A DNA stretch of 41,350 nt, from positions 1-41,350 of the forward strand of contig MGTT01000001.1 in the NCBI GenBank assembly GCA_001799575.1, read 5' to 3'. The notes under the pieces were generated by a model. That model was not told where the DNA came from and did not search any database. It saw only the letters and a list, made by a program, of their open reading frames with translations. A program made the translations under genes and the position numbers. Below are positions 1-8,197 of this stretch, in pieces (within the stretch, counting starts at the first letter, position 1; each line of letters starts with the position of its first letter). Source of the DNA: Elusimicrobia bacterium GWA2_56_46 (GTDB taxonomy: Bacteria; Elusimicrobiota; Elusimicrobia; Elusimicrobiales; UBA9959).

Positions 1-265
1 GCCTTCAACGGCAGCAGGGAACAGATTTATCTATGAACAACCACAACCTTGTGGGCGGAGGCGCTTTGCCTCTTGACACGGGAACCGCTAATGAGTGCTT
101 CCATCGGCGGCCTGCTGGACAAAAAGGCTGCCCGCCGCCACCCGCCGTAAAACTTACACACCTGGTGATTCTTTGGCCCTTGTCCGCAACCCCAGCGCTT
201 TCCTGAAATGCAATATTTTGTCCCACCCGAATTATTGCTTGATCGACCCACCCATTAAAACGAAA

Positions 266-288
266 CCGCCGGGGTGTTTTTCCGGCGG
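266..288 (-). terminator. Candidate intrinsic terminator (minus strand)
   Basis: CCGCCGG (266-272) pairs with CCGGCGG (282-288) across a 9-base loop. Read on the minus strand the stem is followed by TTTCGTTTTAAT, which resembles an intrinsic terminator tail. It lies about 280 bases beyond the deacetylase stop codon, so it may serve an unseen transcript or act as a backup. Confidence 0.4.
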
Positions 289-366
289 CAAAATGCTGTT
301 AACGCTGGTTTTTTTGTTTCGGGATGTTGTGGGAAAGGTGCCGGGGGTATAGCTGGCGGGGTGACG

Positions 367-426
367 GGGGGCCGGGCCTTTTCGACCCGGCAGGCCGCCG
401 ACGGAACGCGAAAAGGCCCGGCCCCC
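367..426. repeat. 18-bp perfect inverted repeat with 24-base loop
   Basis: The arm at 367-384 (GGGGGCCGGGCCTTTTCG) is the exact reverse complement of 409-426. The loop is itself GC-rich. Neither side has a run of T, so it is not a classical intrinsic terminator. It could be a cruciform-forming site, a dispersed palindrome or part of a structured RNA; nothing nearby decides which. Confidence 0.7.
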
Positions 427-477
427 TGGCAGGCCCCCGAACTGGCAGCCCCGGCATCTCCTTATTCCCAATAGAAA

Positions 478-508
478 ACCCGGATCGCTCATTAGGAACG
501 GTCCGGGT
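478..508 (-). terminator. Probable terminator of the deacetylase gene
   Basis: ACCCGGA (478-484) pairs with TCCGGGT (502-508) across a 17-base loop. On the minus strand the stem runs straight into TTTTCTATT. It sits about 60 bases past the deacetylase stop codon, a usual place for a terminator. The long loop lowers confidence. Confidence 0.5.
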
Positions 509-567
509 CTCAACACCTTAACAGCGGTTTCTACAAAAAAATCATGGGGCTGGCGTAAGCTAATTAG

Positions 568-1689
568 CTAAGGGCGTCCCCTGAACGCCGCGGCCATCCT
601 TTCGGGGGGGACCACTTTGTAGCCGTTATCCGCAAGCCAGACCACGAGGCGCTTGGCGGCCGTGCGGCTCTGCGGATGGATGTCGTGCATCAGCACTATG
701 CCCTTGCCGCGCTCCTTTATCAGCGAGATCGTCTTCTGGAAAAGGGCCTCGGGATCCTTGGTGGACCAGTCAAGAGTATCTATGGTCCACCCCACCGGCA
801 CCAGCCCGAGTTCGGAATCTATCGCCCTCAGCGCCTCGGGCGAGATAATGCCGTAAGGCGGGCGGAAAAAACCCGGTTCTTTGCCGACGGCGGACGTTAT
901 GGAGGCGCTCACGCCGCCAAGCTGTTTGAGGGTTTCCGCGGTGGAAAGCGCGGTGAACGGCTTGCCGGACGGGGTGGCGTGGTTGTAACCGTGCACGCCG
1001 ACGGAATGGCCGTCGGCCGCTTCGACCTTAAGCCTGGCCTTGCCGGAATCTCCCAGATTGGCGCCGAGCACAAAGAACAGCGAGGGGGCCTTGCCTTCTT
1101 TCATGGCGGCCGAAACCTCCTCGGTGAGCGAACCGGGGCCGTCGTCGAAAGTGAGTATTATTTCGCCTTTCTCCAGGAAACCGTCGTACTGCACCAGGAA
1201 AGGCGTGTTGTTTTTGACGTAATTTATCTGGCAGTAACCCTGCTTTATAGGCACGCCGCGGGTCTCTCCGCTGCGGGAGGAAAGCGGTCTGTCAAATCCC
1301 AGGGCGTCGTTTATTTCGCTCCGAACCCTGGCTGAAACTCCGCCAAGCCGCCTGGAGCCGGCTCCGCCGGAATAAGCGGCGCCGGACAACTTGCTTATCT
1401 CGCGCGAAACCCCCTCAAGCCGGGCGCGCAGATACTGCCCGGAGGCCGAGGCTTCCAGGAATTCAGGGCTGTCCCGCCGGGCGGCATAAGCGGCATTCGA
1501 GTAAAACTCCAGGGCCGAATAGATTTCGTCGTATTCCGCCCTGAGCGACTTAATATCGGGCGAAGCGGCCTGCACTGCGGGAACCTCAACCTGGGAAAGT
1601 TCTCCGGCGAGGCGCGTTTCCAGGGCGCAAAGGGAATGGACTGGAAATAAAGAAACCAGCGAGGCCAGAACAAAGTATTTTTTGGTCAT
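568..1689 (-). CDS. Secreted polysaccharide deacetylase (NodB/CE4 family)
   Basis: A 373-residue exported protein predicted to remove N-acetyl groups from an envelope or extracellular polysaccharide (peptidoglycan, chitin-like or exopolysaccharide; the substrate cannot be told). Residues 1-22 form a signal peptide. Residues 45-150 are a helical, low-similarity stretch. The C-terminal half is a NodB domain with every expected motif: TFDDGP (180-185, catalytic and metal-binding Asp), HGYNH (233-237, metal His pair), RPPYG (276-280), DTLDW (304-308) and the catalytic-base motif LMHDIH (333-338). The complete metal site suggests an active enzyme. A clear ribosome binding site, AGGAGG about six bases before the ATG, fixes the start. 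It is transcribed alone: terminator-like hairpins lie on both sides. The family assignment is firm; the substrate is not. Confidence 0.93.
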   Translation of the reverse strand: MTKKYFVLASLVSLFPVHSLCALETRLAGELSQVEVPAVQAASPDIKSLRAEYDEIYSALEFYSNAAYAARRDSPEFLEASASGQYLRARLEGVSREISKLSGAAYSGGAGSRRLGGVSARVRSEINDALGFDRPLSSRSGETRGVPIKQGYCQINYVKNNTPFLVQYDGFLEKGEIILTFDDGPGSLTEEVSAAMKEGKAPSLFFVLGANLGDSGKARLKVEAADGHSVGVHGYNHATPSGKPFTALSTAETLKQLGGVSASITSAVGKEPGFFRPPYGIISPEALRAIDSELGLVPVGWTIDTLDWSTKDPEALFQKTISLIKERGKGIVLMHDIHPQSRTAAKRLVVWLADNGYKVVPPERMAAAFRGRP

Positions 1690-1734
1690 ATTTTCCTCCT
1701 AGTATCCGCTATTCACACTATACGCGCGATTCGG

Positions 1735-1759
1735 GAGAAAAACAAGGGCCGAAAGGCCC
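1735..1759 (-). terminator. Terminator after the RND efflux operon
   Basis: GGGCC (1746-1750) pairs with GGCCC (1755-1759) around a GAAA/TTTC tetraloop. On the minus strand it is followed by TTGTTTTTC. It lies 21 bases beyond the RND permease stop codon and upstream of the deacetylase gene, so it probably ends the thioredoxin-TolC-RND transcript. Confidence 0.65.
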
Positions 1760-1779
1760 GGAGGCCTGTGTTTTTGGAC

Positions 1780-4700
1780 CTATTTGTGAAGGCGGGCGCC
1801 GTGCACCAGATTGTAAAGCGCGGGGACGGAAGTGCGCGACAGTATCGTCGAGGCTATCGCCCCGCCTATAAGCGAGATCGCCAGGCCCTGGAAGATCGGG
1901 TCGAACAGGATGACTCCGCCGGCCACCACTACCGCCGCCGCGGTCAGCAGCATGGGCCGGAAACGCGCGAGCCCGGCGTCTATGCAGGCCTGCCCCACTG
2001 GCGCGCCCTCTTTAATGCGCAGTTCGATGAAGTCCACCAGGATTATAGAGTTCCTCACCACAATGCCCGCGCCGGCGATAAACCCGATCATGGAGGTGGC
2101 CGTGAAAAAAGAGCCCATCAGCCAGTGCCCCGGCAGCACGCCGATAAGCGTAAGCGGTATGGGCGCCATTATTATAAGCGGCGTCACAAAACTGCCGAAC
2201 CACGCCACCACGATGACGTAAATAAGCAGCAGCACGATGGCGAAAGAGATCCCCATGTCGCGGAAAACCTCGTACGTGACCTGCCACTCCCCGTCCCACT
2301 TGATCGCGGTTTTCCCGCCCGAAATATCCGGCTGGCGGGCGTAGTACTGATCTATCCGTACCCCTTTGCCGCGCGCCAGGGCGTCTATTTTCCCGCGCAG
2401 ATCCAGGATGGCGTAGACGGGACTTTCTATCGCGCCGGAAACCTCCGCCGTGACATAAGAAACTTTCTGGAGGTTTTTCTGGTAACGCGGCAGCGCGGCT
2501 TCCGTCGTCTGCGGCTTTACCAGGGCGGAAAGCGCCAGGGGCGTGCCGTTGACGGAGTAGAGTTTAAGCGAGTCCAGAGCGGCCAGGGATTTTCTGCCGT
2601 CCGGCGGCAGGCGCAGATTGATGGCCACGGGCTCGTTCTCGCCGGTCACATGGGCGAGGCCTATGTCGGAGCCGGAAAACGCCATATACGCGGTTTTGGT
2701 TATCTCCGAAGAGGAAAGGCCGTTCAGCGTGGCTTTCTGCCTGTCCACGCCCAGGCGCAGAAGGCCCTGCGGCGAGGGCAGATAGCTGTCCACGTCCACG
2801 ATGCCGGGCGCGCCGGACAAAAGCTTTTTAATGTCGCCCACCAGCGCGTTACGCTTCTCCTCGTCATCATTATAGATCTCAATAACCAGCGTGGAAAGCA
2901 CCGGAGGGCCCGGCGGCACCTCCGCCACCTGTAAGCGGGCGCCGTATTTGTCCGCTATCTCTTTGAGACGCGGCCGCGCCGCCGAGGCGATCTCGTGGCT
3001 CTGGCGCTTGCGCAGATTTTTGCCGGCCAGGTTCACCTGGATATCCGCCTGGTAGGGCCTGCCGCGCATGAAATAATGCCGCACCAGGCCGTTGAAGTTG
3101 TACGGGCCCGAAAGACCGGCGTAGGTTTCGACGTCGACGGCCTCGGGCAAAGTCCGCAGATACTGAGCCAGTTCGTCCACCGCCCGCTTCGTCAGCGCGT
3201 AGGAGGAATTTTCCGGCATGTTCAGGATGACCTGGAATTCGTTCTTATTGTCGAAAGGCAGCATTTTTATTTTCACTTTCCCGGCCAGGACCAGCGCCGC
3301 CGAAAGGATCACCAGCCCCAGCGTCGCCGCCAGCGAGCCGTAAAGGGCGGTTCTGCCGCTGAAAAGCCATTTCATCAGGCGCACATAGGCGTGGTCCACC
3401 GGCGAAAGCGCGGGCCTGGCGCAATGCGTTTTCGGCGGCCAGTTTTTAAGGATCAGCGCGAACATCCACGGGCTGACGATGAACGCCGCCCCCAGGGACA
3501 GGACCATCGCGGCGGACGCGCCGACGGGGATCGGCAGCATATAGGGCCCCATCATGCCGCTCACGAAAGCCATGGGCAGGATGGCCGCTATGACCGTTAT
3601 GGTGGCGAGGATCGTCGGGTTGCCGACTTCGTCCACCGCGCGCAGGGCCGCCTGCCATTTCGGGCATTCGGGATCCAGCGTGCAATGCCGGTGGATATTT
3701 TCCACCACGACTATGGCGTCGTCCACCAGAATGCCGATGGAAAAGATCAGCGCGAACAAGGTGATGCGGTTGAGCGTATAACCGAACATATAATAGACCA
3801 GCAGCGTAAGCCCCAGCGTCACCGGCACCGCCACCATCACCACCAGCGATTCCCTCAGTCCAAGCGTGAAAGCTATCAGCAGCGCGACGGAAAGGGTCGC
3901 CAGCAGCATATGGAACAGAAGTTCGTCGGATTTTTCCCTGGCCGTCTCTCCGTAATTGCGCGTGACGGTCCAGGTCACGCCTCCGCCGACCACCCCGCCT
4001 TTCAGTTTTTCAAGTTTCGCCAGCACCTGGGCCGCCACGCGCGTGGCGTTGGCGCCCTTGCGCTTGGCCACGGTAAGCGTGACCGCGGGGAGCGGCGCGT
4101 TCTTTCCCTCGTAGATGGCGGCGTCGGCTTCTTCCTCGTCCCGCCCGTCAGTCACCTGCGCCACTTCCGAAAGCGGCACGGGGCGGCCGTCCCAGAGGCC
4201 GACTATGGTTTTCTTCAGATCGTCCGCGGTGCGGATGAAAGAATCGGTTTCCACCAGCACGGCTTCCTTCTCGCCGCTCAGGCTGCCTGCGGGCAGCCTG
4301 AGATTGGACTGGGTGATGATCCCGGCCAGCTGCAGCGGGGTGATACGCCGCTCCGCCAGTTTTTTCGGATCGAAATGGACGAGGAAAGCGCGTTTATGCC
4401 CGCCGATTATCGTCGTCTCCGAGACTTCCGGTATCGAGATTATCTCTTCGCGCACGGCCGCGGCCGTTCTGCGCAGCGCGAGCGCGTCCGCCTGCCCGCC
4501 GTGGAAAGTGAGCGCCAGGATCGGCACGTCGTCGATAGAGCGCGGTTTTATCAGGGGCTGGCCCGCGCCGAGGGGCATGAAATCCGCGTTCGAGGAGACT
4601 TTAGTGAAGATCCGCGTCATGGCCTCTTCGGCGTTCAGACCGACCTTGAAACGGACGATGAACATGGCGAAATTGGTTTCGGCGGTGGTGTAGACGTATT

Positions 4701-4959
4701 CCACTCCGGGGATTTCCATCAGTTTGCGCTGTCCCACGCTGGTAAGCCGGTCCTCCACTTCTTTGGCCGGCGCGCCGGGGAAAGGAACGATAATATCGAA
4801 CATCGGCACTGAGATCTGTGGTTCCTCCTCGCGCGGCAGCATGACCGCGGCGAAGACGCCCAGCAGCAGGCTGGCCAGCGCCAGCAGCGGGGTTATCCTG
4901 GAACGTATAAAGGCGTTTGCGATATGCCCGGCGAGACCCATTTTAGGATTAGCGCTCAT
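1780..4959 (-). CDS. RND efflux permease (AcrB/HAE1-type)
   Basis: A full-length (1059-residue) inner-membrane proton-driven exporter of the resistance-nodulation-division superfamily. The first transmembrane helix is at about 20-42. It is followed by the family signature LPREEEPQISVP (41-52) and the porter-domain motif around VEDRLTSVGQRKL. A second block of helices starts near 350. The proton-relay pair is present in GILVDDAIVVVENI, with Asp413 and Asp414 in helix 4. A second porter half and helices 7-12 complete the duplicated fold. The start codon overlaps the stop of the upstream TolC gene by four bases (ATGA), showing translational coupling. Substrates could be drugs, solvents, lipids or envelope building blocks; the subgroup (PREEEP type) is usually annotated as hydrophobe/amphiphile exporter. 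Odd: no periplasmic adaptor gene lies in this operon. Confidence 0.93.
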   Translation of the reverse strand: MSANPKMGLAGHIANAFIRSRITPLLALASLLLGVFAAVMLPREEEPQISVPMFDIIVPFPGAPAKEVEDRLTSVGQRKLMEIPGVEYVYTTAETNFAMFIVRFKVGLNAEEAMTRIFTKVSSNADFMPLGAGQPLIKPRSIDDVPILALTFHGGQADALALRRTAAAVREEIISIPEVSETTIIGGHKRAFLVHFDPKKLAERRITPLQLAGIITQSNLRLPAGSLSGEKEAVLVETDSFIRTADDLKKTIVGLWDGRPVPLSEVAQVTDGRDEEEADAAIYEGKNAPLPAVTLTVAKRKGANATRVAAQVLAKLEKLKGGVVGGGVTWTVTRNYGETAREKSDELLFHMLLATLSVALLIAFTLGLRESLVVMVAVPVTLGLTLLVYYMFGYTLNRITLFALIFSIGILVDDAIVVVENIHRHCTLDPECPKWQAALRAVDEVGNPTILATITVIAAILPMAFVSGMMGPYMLPIPVGASAAMVLSLGAAFIVSPWMFALILKNWPPKTHCARPALSPVDHAYVRLMKWLFSGRTALYGSLAATLGLVILSAALVLAGKVKIKMLPFDNKNEFQVILNMPENSSYALTKRAVDELAQYLRTLPEAVDVETYAGLSGPYNFNGLVRHYFMRGRPYQADIQVNLAGKNLRKRQSHEIASAARPRLKEIADKYGARLQVAEVPPGPPVLSTLVIEIYNDDEEKRNALVGDIKKLLSGAPGIVDVDSYLPSPQGLLRLGVDRQKATLNGLSSSEITKTAYMAFSGSDIGLAHVTGENEPVAINLRLPPDGRKSLAALDSLKLYSVNGTPLALSALVKPQTTEAALPRYQKNLQKVSYVTAEVSGAIESPVYAILDLRGKIDALARGKGVRIDQYYARQPDISGGKTAIKWDGEWQVTYEVFRDMGISFAIVLLLIYVIVVAWFGSFVTPLIIMAPIPLTLIGVLPGHWLMGSFFTATSMIGFIAGAGIVVRNSIILVDFIELRIKEGAPVGQACIDAGLARFRPMLLTAAAVVVAGGVILFDPIFQGLAISLIGGAIASTILSRTSVPALYNLVHGARLHK

Positions 4960-6329
4960 TTTGATCCTCCCGATAAGGCCGCGCTTATCTCGGCGATCCT
5001 GGCGCCGTCTAAATTGCCGGAAACGAACATCAGCGCGGCATAGTAGGAATGGAGCCTGAAAACGGCCTCGGTCCTCGCGGCGCGGGCGCTCATCAGCGCC
5101 GCCTCGGCGCGCACCACTTCCAGCACGCTCTGGCGTCCCTGCCGGAACATCGGTTTGAACAGCTCCAGCGAGCGCCGCGCGTTATCTTCGGCTTCCTCCG
5201 TCCGCGGGAGGACGGCCTTTGCGCTTTCATAGCCGCGGTAGTATTCCGCTATCAGCCCGGCGGCGGCGTCGCGCATGGCCCGCGCCGAGTTTTCGGCCCG
5301 GGTTTTCTCCGCCGCTTTTTCTTCTACGCGGGCACCGCGGGTGAAGTCTCCGAACGGTATAGTCATGCTTACGCCCGCCATATGCCGGAACGGGTTGGCG
5401 GAAAAATCTTTCGTATCGGTCTGCACGCCGGCGAAAGCGCCTATCTGCGGCAGCGTGGAATTGCTTTCCATGTTTTTGGCTATTTCCGCGGCCTCGCTCT
5501 GCAGCCCGGCGGCCGTTATGTCGCCGCGCCTCTTCTCAAGGCCGCTCAAAAGTTCCTGTTCGTCAGGGAGCGAATACGGAGGCCGCGCCAGCGCGCCGGA
5601 CGGAGTTACCGCGGCCCCGGCTTCGCCGCCCATAAGCACGTTTATCGAGGCGGCGGCCGCCCGCGCTTCGCCGGCGAAGCCGGTTTCCGCGGCGGCCAGC
5701 GAACTCAAAACAGCCTGCGCCGCGTAATAGTCCGAACCCAGCACCAGGCCTTTGTCTTTCAGGCGGTCGGCCGCGGCAAGTTCGTCCCTGGTGGAAGCCG
5801 CCGTTTCTCCGGCAAGGCGGGCCAGTTCGGTTTTAAGCAGCAGCATGAGGTATTTCTGCGTGGTTTCGAAAGCCGTCCCCTTTTCCGCAAAACCGTATAC
5901 CGCGCGGCCCTGCGCGGCGGCTATTCCGGCAAGTCTGCGCGAATCGCGGATCCTGAATCCGGTGAAGAGCGGCACGCTCAACTCCAGACTGCTGGAAAAA
6001 TTCGCCATAGGCGAAGGTTCATTCAGCTTATCCAGGGCAAAATCATCCATTGTGAACGCTTTCTGGCGCAGCAGCGAGCCGAACACGTAGACGGGATCGT
6101 CGCCGCGCGTCGCCTCGGAACGGAAACGCAGGCCGGGCAGGCGCATCGCGGCGGCGCGGCGCGACGCGGCCCCGGCCCGGGAGATCTCCGCGGCGCGGCT
6201 TTTAAGTTCATAACTGTGCTCCACGCTTCCCGCGACGGCGTCCGCAAGCGAGAGTGCGGCGCCGCTCCACGCCGACGAGGCGCTTGAGCAGCACAAAAAC
6301 GCCGCGATAACCGGTTTTGTTATCTTCAT
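4956..6329 (-). CDS. TolC-family outer-membrane efflux protein
   Basis: A 457-residue outer-membrane channel, the likely exit duct for the RND permease encoded directly downstream. Residues 1-25 form a signal peptide (MKITKPVIAAFLCCSSASSA, then a small-residue cleavage region). The rest is the usual TolC internal duplication: long Ala/Glu/Arg-rich helices, with stretches such as SLELSVPLFTGFRIRDSRR (about 113-131) and GVSMTIPFGDFTRGARVEEK (about 322-341) that match the beta-strand to helix transition of each repeat. It lies eight bases downstream of the thioredoxin gene and overlaps the permease by four bases. Low sequence conservation is normal for the family, so the call rests on pattern and context. 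Confidence 0.88.
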   Translation of the reverse strand: MKITKPVIAAFLCCSSASSAWSGAALSLADAVAGSVEHSYELKSRAAEISRAGAASRRAAAMRLPGLRFRSEATRGDDPVYVFGSLLRQKAFTMDDFALDKLNEPSPMANFSSSLELSVPLFTGFRIRDSRRLAGIAAAQGRAVYGFAEKGTAFETTQKYLMLLLKTELARLAGETAASTRDELAAADRLKDKGLVLGSDYYAAQAVLSSLAAAETGFAGEARAAAASINVLMGGEAGAAVTPSGALARPPYSLPDEQELLSGLEKRRGDITAAGLQSEAAEIAKNMESNSTLPQIGAFAGVQTDTKDFSANPFRHMAGVSMTIPFGDFTRGARVEEKAAEKTRAENSARAMRDAAAGLIAEYYRGYESAKAVLPRTEEAEDNARRSLELFKPMFRQGRQSVLEVVRAEAALMSARAARTEAVFRLHSYYAALMFVSGNLDGARIAEISAALSGGSK

Positions 6330-6337
6330 ATATCGGA

Positions 6338-6691
6338 CTATTTAACGCCGAGCACGTCGGCGATGGCTTTCTCCAGATGTTCTTTCGGCAGGGCGCCGCG
6401 CACGACCTGCGGCTTGCCGGACACGGGTATGAAAAGCAGGGTCGGGATGCTTTGTACGCCGAACATGGCGGAAAGCTGCTGTTCCTCCTCGGTATTTACT
6501 TTATATATATCCAGCTTCCCGGCATATTTCTCCGCCAGTTCGGCCAGCGTAGGGGAAAGCATCTTGCACGGGCCGCACCAGTCGGCGTAAAAATCCACTA
6601 TGCAGGGCTTCGCCCCGGCGAACTTCCAGTCTTTGTTGGCTTCAAAATCAAAAACCTTTGTTTTAAAAGAAGCCAGTGTCAGGTTTTCCAT
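6338..6691 (-). CDS. trxA: Thioredoxin
   Basis: A 117-residue cytoplasmic protein-disulfide reductase with the canonical active site WCGPC (38-42) and the cis-proline motif SIPT (Pro83). There is no signal peptide. The ribosome binding site GGAGG lies five bases before the ATG. The N-terminus is about 10 residues longer than E. coli TrxA, with an insert before the first core strand. It is the first gene of a tight cluster with TolC and the RND permease. That is an unusual partner; co-transcription may simply reflect a shared stress promoter. It could be the main thioredoxin or a paralogue. Confidence 0.93.
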   Translation of the reverse strand: MENLTLASFKTKVFDFEANKDWKFAGAKPCIVDFYADWCGPCKMLSPTLAELAEKYAGKLDIYKVNTEEEQQLSAMFGVQSIPTLLFIPVSGKPQVVRGALPKEHLEKAIADVLGVK

Positions 6692-6707
6692 AATTCCTCC
6701 CGTGAAG

Positions 6708-6808
6708 TAAGGATAAAGGATTAGGGCTAAAGGCTAAAGGGCAGAAAAAAACCATTATGTTTTCCTTATTTCGTCCTTAGTCCTTAAGCCTTTATCCTTT
6801 AGCCTTAT
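6708..6808. repeat. Fold-back array of degenerate heptamers (TAAAGGN type)
   Basis: From 6708 the sequence runs in 7-base steps: TAAGGA, TAAAGGA, TTAGGGC, TAAAGGC, TAAAGGG (to 6741). After a spacer of about 32 bases the same unit returns in reverse orientation as TCCTTAG, TCCTTAA, GCCTTTA, TCCTTTA, GCCTTAT (6774-6808). The two arms can therefore fold on each other. The array lies between the ECF sigma gene and thioredoxin and occupies the region where a promoter or terminator would be expected. Confidence 0.8.
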
Positions 6809-6876
6809 ACCATCTCCATTAATTAGATGCGTCCGGAGACCAAAAGGATTCGCCTGATTGGAGGAAAAGCGGGGTG

Positions 6877-7449
6877 TCAGCGGAAATCCGAGAGCTGTTT
6901 TTTCAGCAGCAGCCTGGCGCGGTGCAGCCTGGCTTTCAGGGCCGGGACGGTGACCTTGATACGCGCGGCCGCCTCGGAGTTGGACAGGCCTTCGATGTCG
7001 CAGAGAGTGATGGCGAGCCGGTAACCGGCCGGCAGGGAGGCCAGCGCCCCGCTTACCGCGCGCGAAAGCTCGTTTTTAAGGGCGTTTTCATTTACGCAGG
7101 AGCGGGAGGGGTGCCCCTTGCTGTTTTCATCCGGCATCTCGGAGAGGGCCTCGGCTTTGACTTTGCGGAAGCGCTGCCAGCAGTTATTGGCGGCGATGCG
7201 GTAAAGCCAGGTGCTGAACGCGGCGTTGGCCCTGAAAGAATTTATGCTTTTCAGCGCGGAAAGGAAAGTTTCCTGCGCCACGTCTTCCGCCTCCGAAGGC
7301 ATCCTGGCGCAGACGCCGGCCGCGATCCCGTAAAGCCGGTCTTTATATTTTAAAACCAGCGCCTCAAAAGCCTTGTCGTCGCCGGCCCTGGCCCGTTCGA
7401 TCAGCAGATTTTCGGTATTCATATTGGTCTCGCCGTACCACGATCCCAT
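6877..7449 (-). CDS. ECF-type RNA polymerase sigma factor
   Basis: A sigma-70 family factor of the extracytoplasmic-function group, which redirects RNA polymerase to a stress or envelope regulon. Region 2 covers about residues 25-95 (the stretch EDVAQETFLSALKSINSF is the core-binding and -10 recognition part). Region 4 is the C-terminal helix-turn-helix (LPAGYRLAITLCDIEGLSN and the following helix, about 140-188). The start is uncertain: 7449 gives 190 residues, while the ATG at 7422 (protein starting MNTENLLIERA) is the more typical N-terminus for the family and has a purine-rich GGCGAGA just upstream. No anti-sigma factor gene is adjacent; the next genes on the same strand are the thioredoxin and efflux genes, which are possible targets. 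Confidence 0.92.
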   Translation of the reverse strand: MGSWYGETNMNTENLLIERARAGDDKAFEALVLKYKDRLYGIAAGVCARMPSEAEDVAQETFLSALKSINSFRANAAFSTWLYRIAANNCWQRFRKVKAEALSEMPDENSKGHPSRSCVNENALKNELSRAVSGALASLPAGYRLAITLCDIEGLSNSEAAARIKVTVPALKARLHRARLLLKKQLSDFR

Positions 7450-7573
7450 ATCTTAACAACCTGCCCGCCACAAGTCAATAACTCCTAACCAACGGTCAGA
7501 TTTGCAGCCTCTCTGCTCCTACGCCGTCGGCGGAAAAAAATTGTATATTATTATGCATCGTTCAGGAGGCTAT

Positions 7574-8005
7574 ATGAAACCCGTATTTTTCGCGGCTTTG
7601 GCCGCCGTCTGCTGGAGCGTCGGCGGATTTTTTGAGAAAAAAGGACTGCGTCTCGGCGGCCTGTCCCCGCTGACGGGCATAACCGTAAGGACCGCGGCCG
7701 CTCTTCTTGTTCTGGGGCTCGCCGGTTACCCCGGCCTGAAAACCCTGGGCGGAGCGGGAATAACGCCCCTGCTCTACCTGATCCTGGGCGGCGGAGTGCT
7801 GGCCGGTTCCCTGGGGATGCTGTCTTTTTATACCGCGATAGGAACCGGGGAATTGGGACGCGTGATGTCCGTGGCGTTCGGTTTGACGCCGCTTCTCGGC
7901 TTCGCCCTGGGCGCCGTTTTCATGAAAGAGCCGGCGACCCTCCAGAAATTGCTGGGTGTTATTTTCACGTCCCTCGGAGTGATCTTCATAACCACCGGCA
8001 GATAA
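7574..8005 (+). CDS. Half-size EamA/DMT-family transporter
   Basis: A 143-residue integral membrane protein with a single EamA domain (about five hydrophobic helices). Full EamA transporters carry two such domains (about 280-300 residues), so this one presumably works as a dimer like the small multidrug resistance proteins. The first helix begins KPVFFAALAAVCWSVGGFFEKKG, a typical EamA opening. The C-terminus has the family's closing pattern (EPATLQKLLGVIFTSLGV). I chose the ATG at 7574 because AGGAGG lies four bases before it; an upstream in-frame ATG at 7502 lacks a ribosome binding site. The substrate is unknown. Confidence 0.85.
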   Translation: MKPVFFAALAAVCWSVGGFFEKKGLRLGGLSPLTGITVRTAAALLVLGLAGYPGLKTLGGAGITPLLYLILGGGVLAGSLGMLSFYTAIGTGELGRVMSVAFGLTPLLGFALGAVFMKEPATLQKLLGVIFTSLGVIFITTGR

Positions 8006-8050
8006 ACCCAAAAAAACCACAAACAATTTTGAAATATTTTTTCGCCTCCT

Positions 8051-8134
8051 GGGCCATAAGCACCATCCGGAGATAGGTACTAAAACATCAGCCGTCTGCT
8101 CCCTTAGGCCCTTTAAGCGGGGGGCGTTATCCGC
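8051..8134 (+). other. Possible structured leader upstream of the secreted protein gene
   Basis: The 192-base gap 8006-8197 contains a GC-rich block. GGGCC (8051-8055) plus TAAG (8057-8060) can pair with CTTAGGCCC (8103-8111), enclosing a 42-base internal region. A second small stem is GCGG (8117-8120) with CCGC (8131-8134). I could not match it to any riboswitch consensus I know (c-di-GMP I/II, TPP, SAM, cobalamin, glycine, fluoride, guanidine). It may be an ordinary leader. The AT-rich stretch just before it (8010-8045) and an ACTATACC box near 8138 are the only promoter-like features. Confidence 0.25.
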
Positions 8135-8197
8135 CATACTATACCATAGGCCGCGCCGTTCGGATGGATAAGCGGCTGGCCGCCGGAGGGTTAAAGT

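Larger units (their letters stand above)
1..567. other. Left-edge region with no recognisable gene
   Basis: No reading frame here looks like a known protein, and none has a convincing ribosome binding site with plausible composition. I compared both strands with tmRNA, RNase P RNA, SRP RNA and 6S RNA as I know them and saw no match. What it does hold is structure: a hairpin at 266-288, an 18-bp perfect inverted repeat at 367-426 and a hairpin at 478-508, each listed separately. A fragment of a gene running off the left edge cannot be excluded for the first 250 bases. Confidence 0.5.

Noticed and set aside
2995-4812. 605-residue open frame antisense to the RND permease
   Set aside because: The translation is low-complexity (His, Arg, Gln, Gly rich) and the permease is intact opposite it.
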